Assembly: GCA_937860285.1 (NCBI GenBank)
Contig: CALMBS010000435.1
Coordinates: 1-6,591, forward strand
DNA: 6,591 bases
Source of the DNA: an uncultured Chloroflexota bacterium
Lineage (GTDB): Bacteria; Chloroflexota; Dehalococcoidia; UBA2247; RBG-13-53-26
Direction: 5' to 3'
The notes beneath the pieces are model-generated. The model saw only the letters and a program-made list of their open reading frames with translations, did not search any database and was not told the DNA's origin. Positions 4,776 through 6,591 of this stretch are shown here, one piece after another (positions within the stretch are counted from its first letter, which is position 1; each line of letters starts with the position of its first letter). The position numbers and the translations under genes were made by a program.

Positions 4776-6044
4776 TCAGCCCGATGCCGGGGATCCCGGC
4801 TGCCGGGAAGGACCGGGGCACTCGTCAGGGGGGGTCACGTCGAACCTGAACCGGCCTTCCCTGAAGAGCCTGAGGCAGGCATCAACGGTACTGGTATCGA
4901 ACAGCGTGCCTCTGGTGTTCTCGATCTCCTCCAGGGCCGCCGCCTCGGTCAGGGCCCGCCGGTGAGGCCTGTCCGACATCATGGCCTCGACCACGTCGGC
5001 TACGGCCAGGATCCGCGCCTCGAGCAGGATATCACTGCCCGTAAGCCCCCGCGGGTACCCGGACCCGTCAAGCCTCTCGTGGTGCTGGTGTATTATCTCG
5101 GCCAGCGGGCTGAGGAACTCTATTCCCTTGAGTATCTCGAACTCGGTATCGGCATGCTTCCTGACTTCATCCATCTCTTCCGGAGTAAGGCGGCCGGGCT
5201 TGAGAAGCGTGCTCGGCGAAACAAAGACCTTGCCCAGGTCGTGGAGGAGGGCGGCCAGGGCCACCATCTTGACCGTGTCCTTGTCCAGGCCCATCTCCTT
5301 GCCTATGGAGCAGGCCAGCTGGCTGACGCGCTCCTGATGACGAGCGGTATCCGGGTCCTTCTTCCTGACGATGGCGGTGACGGCGACAATGGTGTCTTCC
5401 TTCAACCCGGCCAGCTTCTCGAAGCTGCTCTTAATGATCTTCTCTTCTTCGGCCCTGATGACCGCCTCCGCTTCGAGCATCTCATGGAGGCGCTTCGATT
5501 TCTCGGTGGCCTGGCTCAGGCAGTCCACGGCATCCCGCAGGGGGGTCGTGTCCCTGACCAGCACCAGCATCCCCCTCGGTTGACAGGCCGCGGCCCGGAG
5601 CTCGAAAAAGGATGTCTGTCCGTCCTCTTCAACCCGGAGGTCCCTGGTCTGCATCTCTCCGGTAGCCAGGAAGTCCGACAGGAGCTGCTTTCCGCAGTCC
5701 CCCACCGCCCTGTAGAGAGCAGCGGTCGAATCCCCCGGGTGCCCCCCGCAGGTGCTCTGCCCGGCGTCCGGTCCGGCGGGGACCCTCACTCGCCTCTGCC
5801 TCCCAACCACCAGGACTGTCTCATCGGTTTCCACGGTTACCCGGAGCAGCTCATCCGGCATCAGCTCCAGGAGGACCCGTTGCTCCGCCTCGCTCAGGGG
5901 CAGCACGGCTCCCGTCCGCCCCAGCTTCCGGTCAATGGAATCACGCAGGGCATCCAGGCTGTCCGGATCCGGGTAGACCGGCTCCTCGGCCCTGCCGTCC
6001 CGGCGGGCCCCCGGGAGGACCTTGTCTCGGTTGATGGGCAGCAT
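4776..6044 (-). CDS. PAS-like sensor HD-GYP domain protein (cyclic-di-GMP phosphodiesterase type)
   Basis: The 422-residue protein has a C-terminal HD-GYP domain, a family that hydrolyses cyclic di-GMP or related cyclic dinucleotides through a metal centre. Visible motifs are H236 (TARHQERV), HD with GK (H268, D269, G271, K272), H297 (RKHADTEF), HHERLDG with GYP (H321, H322, G329-P331) and D350 (AVAD), so the catalytic set looks complete. Residues about 51-170 resemble a PAS sensor, ending in LVLVRDTTPLRDA. A charged helix at about 175-212 probably links sensor and output. There is no membrane segment, so it acts in the cytoplasm. A frame stop lies two codons before ATG 6044, which makes it the longest possible start, and no Shine-Dalgarno site is seen. 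The last 20 residues are Pro/Ser/Gly-rich. It is monocistronic and divergent from the cupin gene. The sensed signal is unknown. Confidence 0.9.
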   Translation of the reverse strand: MLPINRDKVLPGARRDGRAEEPVYPDPDSLDALRDSIDRKLGRTGAVLPLSEAEQRVLLELMPDELLRVTVETDETVLVVGRQRRVRVPAGPDAGQSTCGGHPGDSTAALYRAVGDCGKQLLSDFLATGEMQTRDLRVEEDGQTSFFELRAAACQPRGMLVLVRDTTPLRDAVDCLSQATEKSKRLHEMLEAEAVIRAEEEKIIKSSFEKLAGLKEDTIVAVTAIVRKKDPDTARHQERVSQLACSIGKEMGLDKDTVKMVALAALLHDLGKVFVSPSTLLKPGRLTPEEMDEVRKHADTEFEILKGIEFLSPLAEIIHQHHERLDGSGYPRGLTGSDILLEARILAVADVVEAMMSDRPHRRALTEAAALEEIENTRGTLFDTSTVDACLRLFREGRFRFDVTPPDECPGPSRQPGSPASG

Positions 6045-6051
6045 CCGTCAC

Positions 6052-6057
6052 ATTCTA
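6052..6057 (-). promoter_or_regulatory. -10 element suggesting a leaderless HD-GYP transcript
   Basis: On the minus strand, TAGAAT (five of six matches to TATAAT) ends seven bases before ATG 6044. Transcription would then start at or next to the start codon, which would explain the absent ribosome site. The -35 region (TTGGGC at 16 bases) is poor. Confidence 0.4.
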
Positions 6058-6154
6058 CGCCGGAATCCCAACTGCCCAATCACAAGGGCCGGGAGCGGTA
6101 TCACAAAACTGCCTCCGCGCCTTCCGGCCCGCAACCCGCCTGTCGAGGATGAGG

Positions 6155-6184
6155 TTGACCGCCGGCACACACCGATACTATCCT
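6155..6184 (+). promoter_or_regulatory. Candidate promoter for the cupin gene
   Basis: TTGACC (6155-6160, five of six matches to TTGACA) is followed by TATCCT (6179-6184) at 18 bases, or TACTAT (6176-6181) at 15 bases. Initiation near 6190 would give a short leader with AGGA ahead of GTG 6221 and would leave the in-frame ATG at 6149 untranscribed. The -10 boxes match at only four of six positions. Confidence 0.4.
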
Positions 6185-6220
6185 GACTGTACCTGGAGTG
6201 ACCTCGCGAAAGGACAAGAG

Positions 6221-6571
6221 GTGTTCGAGAAGCACACGACAGAAGGCTACACGGACCCGCTCCCCGGAATCAGGCAGAAGACCCTGGTGTTTGGCGACCG
6301 GACGCTGATGACGGAGTTCGTGCTGGCCAGGAACAGCACTCTGCCCCAACACTCACACCCGTATGAGCAGACGGGATACCTGGTCAAGGGGCACATGAAG
6401 CTGAGGATTGGCGAAACGGAACACGATACGATGGCAGGAGACTCATGGTGCATTCCCGCCAATGTGGTTCACGGGGCCGTAACCGCCGAGGACTGCGTGG
6501 CAGTTGAGGTGTTCTCCCCGGTGAGGGAGGACTACCTGCCTAGCACTCTTCCACGAAGCAAAGGCAGATAG
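6221..6571 (+). CDS. Single-domain cupin (Cupin_2 type)
   Basis: The product is 116 residues and has both cupin motifs. Motif 1 is LPQHSHPYEQTGYLVKG, with the HxH pair and the following E/Q as likely metal ligands. Motif 2 is AGDSWCIPANVVHGA, with the P and the ligand His. The end (VAVEVFSPVREDYLP) is typical of small cupins of this group. These proteins often bind a divalent metal; the reaction cannot be told from sequence. I chose GTG 6221 because AGGA (6211-6214) lies six bases ahead and a promoter-like TTGACC sits upstream. ATG 6149 would add 24 residues without a good ribosome site. The gene is divergent from the HD-GYP gene and runs nearly to the window edge, so co-transcribed genes may follow. 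Confidence 0.85.
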   Translation: MFEKHTTEGYTDPLPGIRQKTLVFGDRTLMTEFVLARNSTLPQHSHPYEQTGYLVKGHMKLRIGETEHDTMAGDSWCIPANVVHGAVTAEDCVAVEVFSPVREDYLPSTLPRSKGR

Positions 6572-6591
6572 GGCCGGCCGGGAAGAGCACC

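Noticed and set aside
5725..5750. Similarity to the tRNA 3' end (TCGAATCCCC) that could mark an attachment site.
   Set aside because: Only about ten bases match, the site lies inside the HD-GYP coding sequence, and no integrase or element border is present.
4731..6152. A 473-codon open frame on the plus strand.
   Set aside because: It is antisense to the HD-GYP gene, whose motifs are unmistakable. Its product is a compositional by-product of high GC, with no family pattern or ribosome site.
6571..6582. GGCCGGCC palindrome after the cupin stop as a terminator.
   Set aside because: It is a short self-complementary GC block with no loop or T run, and the window ends nine bases later.

Overview
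The window looks like a chromosomal segment from a GC-rich bacterium, probably uncultured. The supporting signs are strong Shine-Dalgarno sites, sigma-70-type TATAAT boxes, a tRNA gene with an encoded CCA, a HD-GYP signalling protein, and a mix of ATG and GTG starts. I cannot place the phylum from sequence alone; a Chloroflexota-like metagenomic genome would fit, but that is a guess. I see no phage, plasmid, transposase or CRISPR genes, and no convincing new multi-gene system.

Layout, left to right. (1) The 3' part of a tRNA-Asp(GUC) gene (1-55). (2) A 64-base imperfect repeat with internal inverted arms, then a four-helix membrane protein (217-648, +). (3) A broken remnant of a SpoIIAA-like/STAS-type protein (about 651-921, +), 5'-truncated and frameshifted. 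It faces an intact paralogue (1146-1529, -), which is followed one base later by a tiny two-helix membrane protein (952-1144 region, -). (4) A divergent promoter region (1530-1799), then a zinc-ribbon plus two-helix membrane protein (1800-2255, +) whose C-terminal tail is encoded by a second repeat copy. (5) A small alpha/beta-barrel-type protein (2456-2794, +). (6) About 650 bases with little coding potential but many strong inverted repeats, the third repeat copy and one doubtful 48-codon ORF. (7) A secreted protein with a Big_2 domain and a BsuPI domain (3452-4663, +), behind a very good extended -10 promoter. (8) Converging on it, a sensor-linked HD-GYP phosphodiesterase-type protein (4776-6044, -). 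(9) Divergent from that, a small single-domain cupin (6221-6571, +).

The genes are mostly single transcription units with their own promoters, so they do not form one pathway. The only operon-like pair is the STAS-type protein and the small membrane protein. The themes are envelope-related proteins (three membrane proteins and one exported protein) and signalling (HD-GYP, STAS-like). The most interesting non-genic signal is the dispersed repeat family: three copies in 2.8 kb, all in the same orientation, sharing a 14-base core. Two copies keep complementary GGTGTC/GACACC arms although the sequence between the arms has diverged, and one copy forms the 3' end of a coding sequence.
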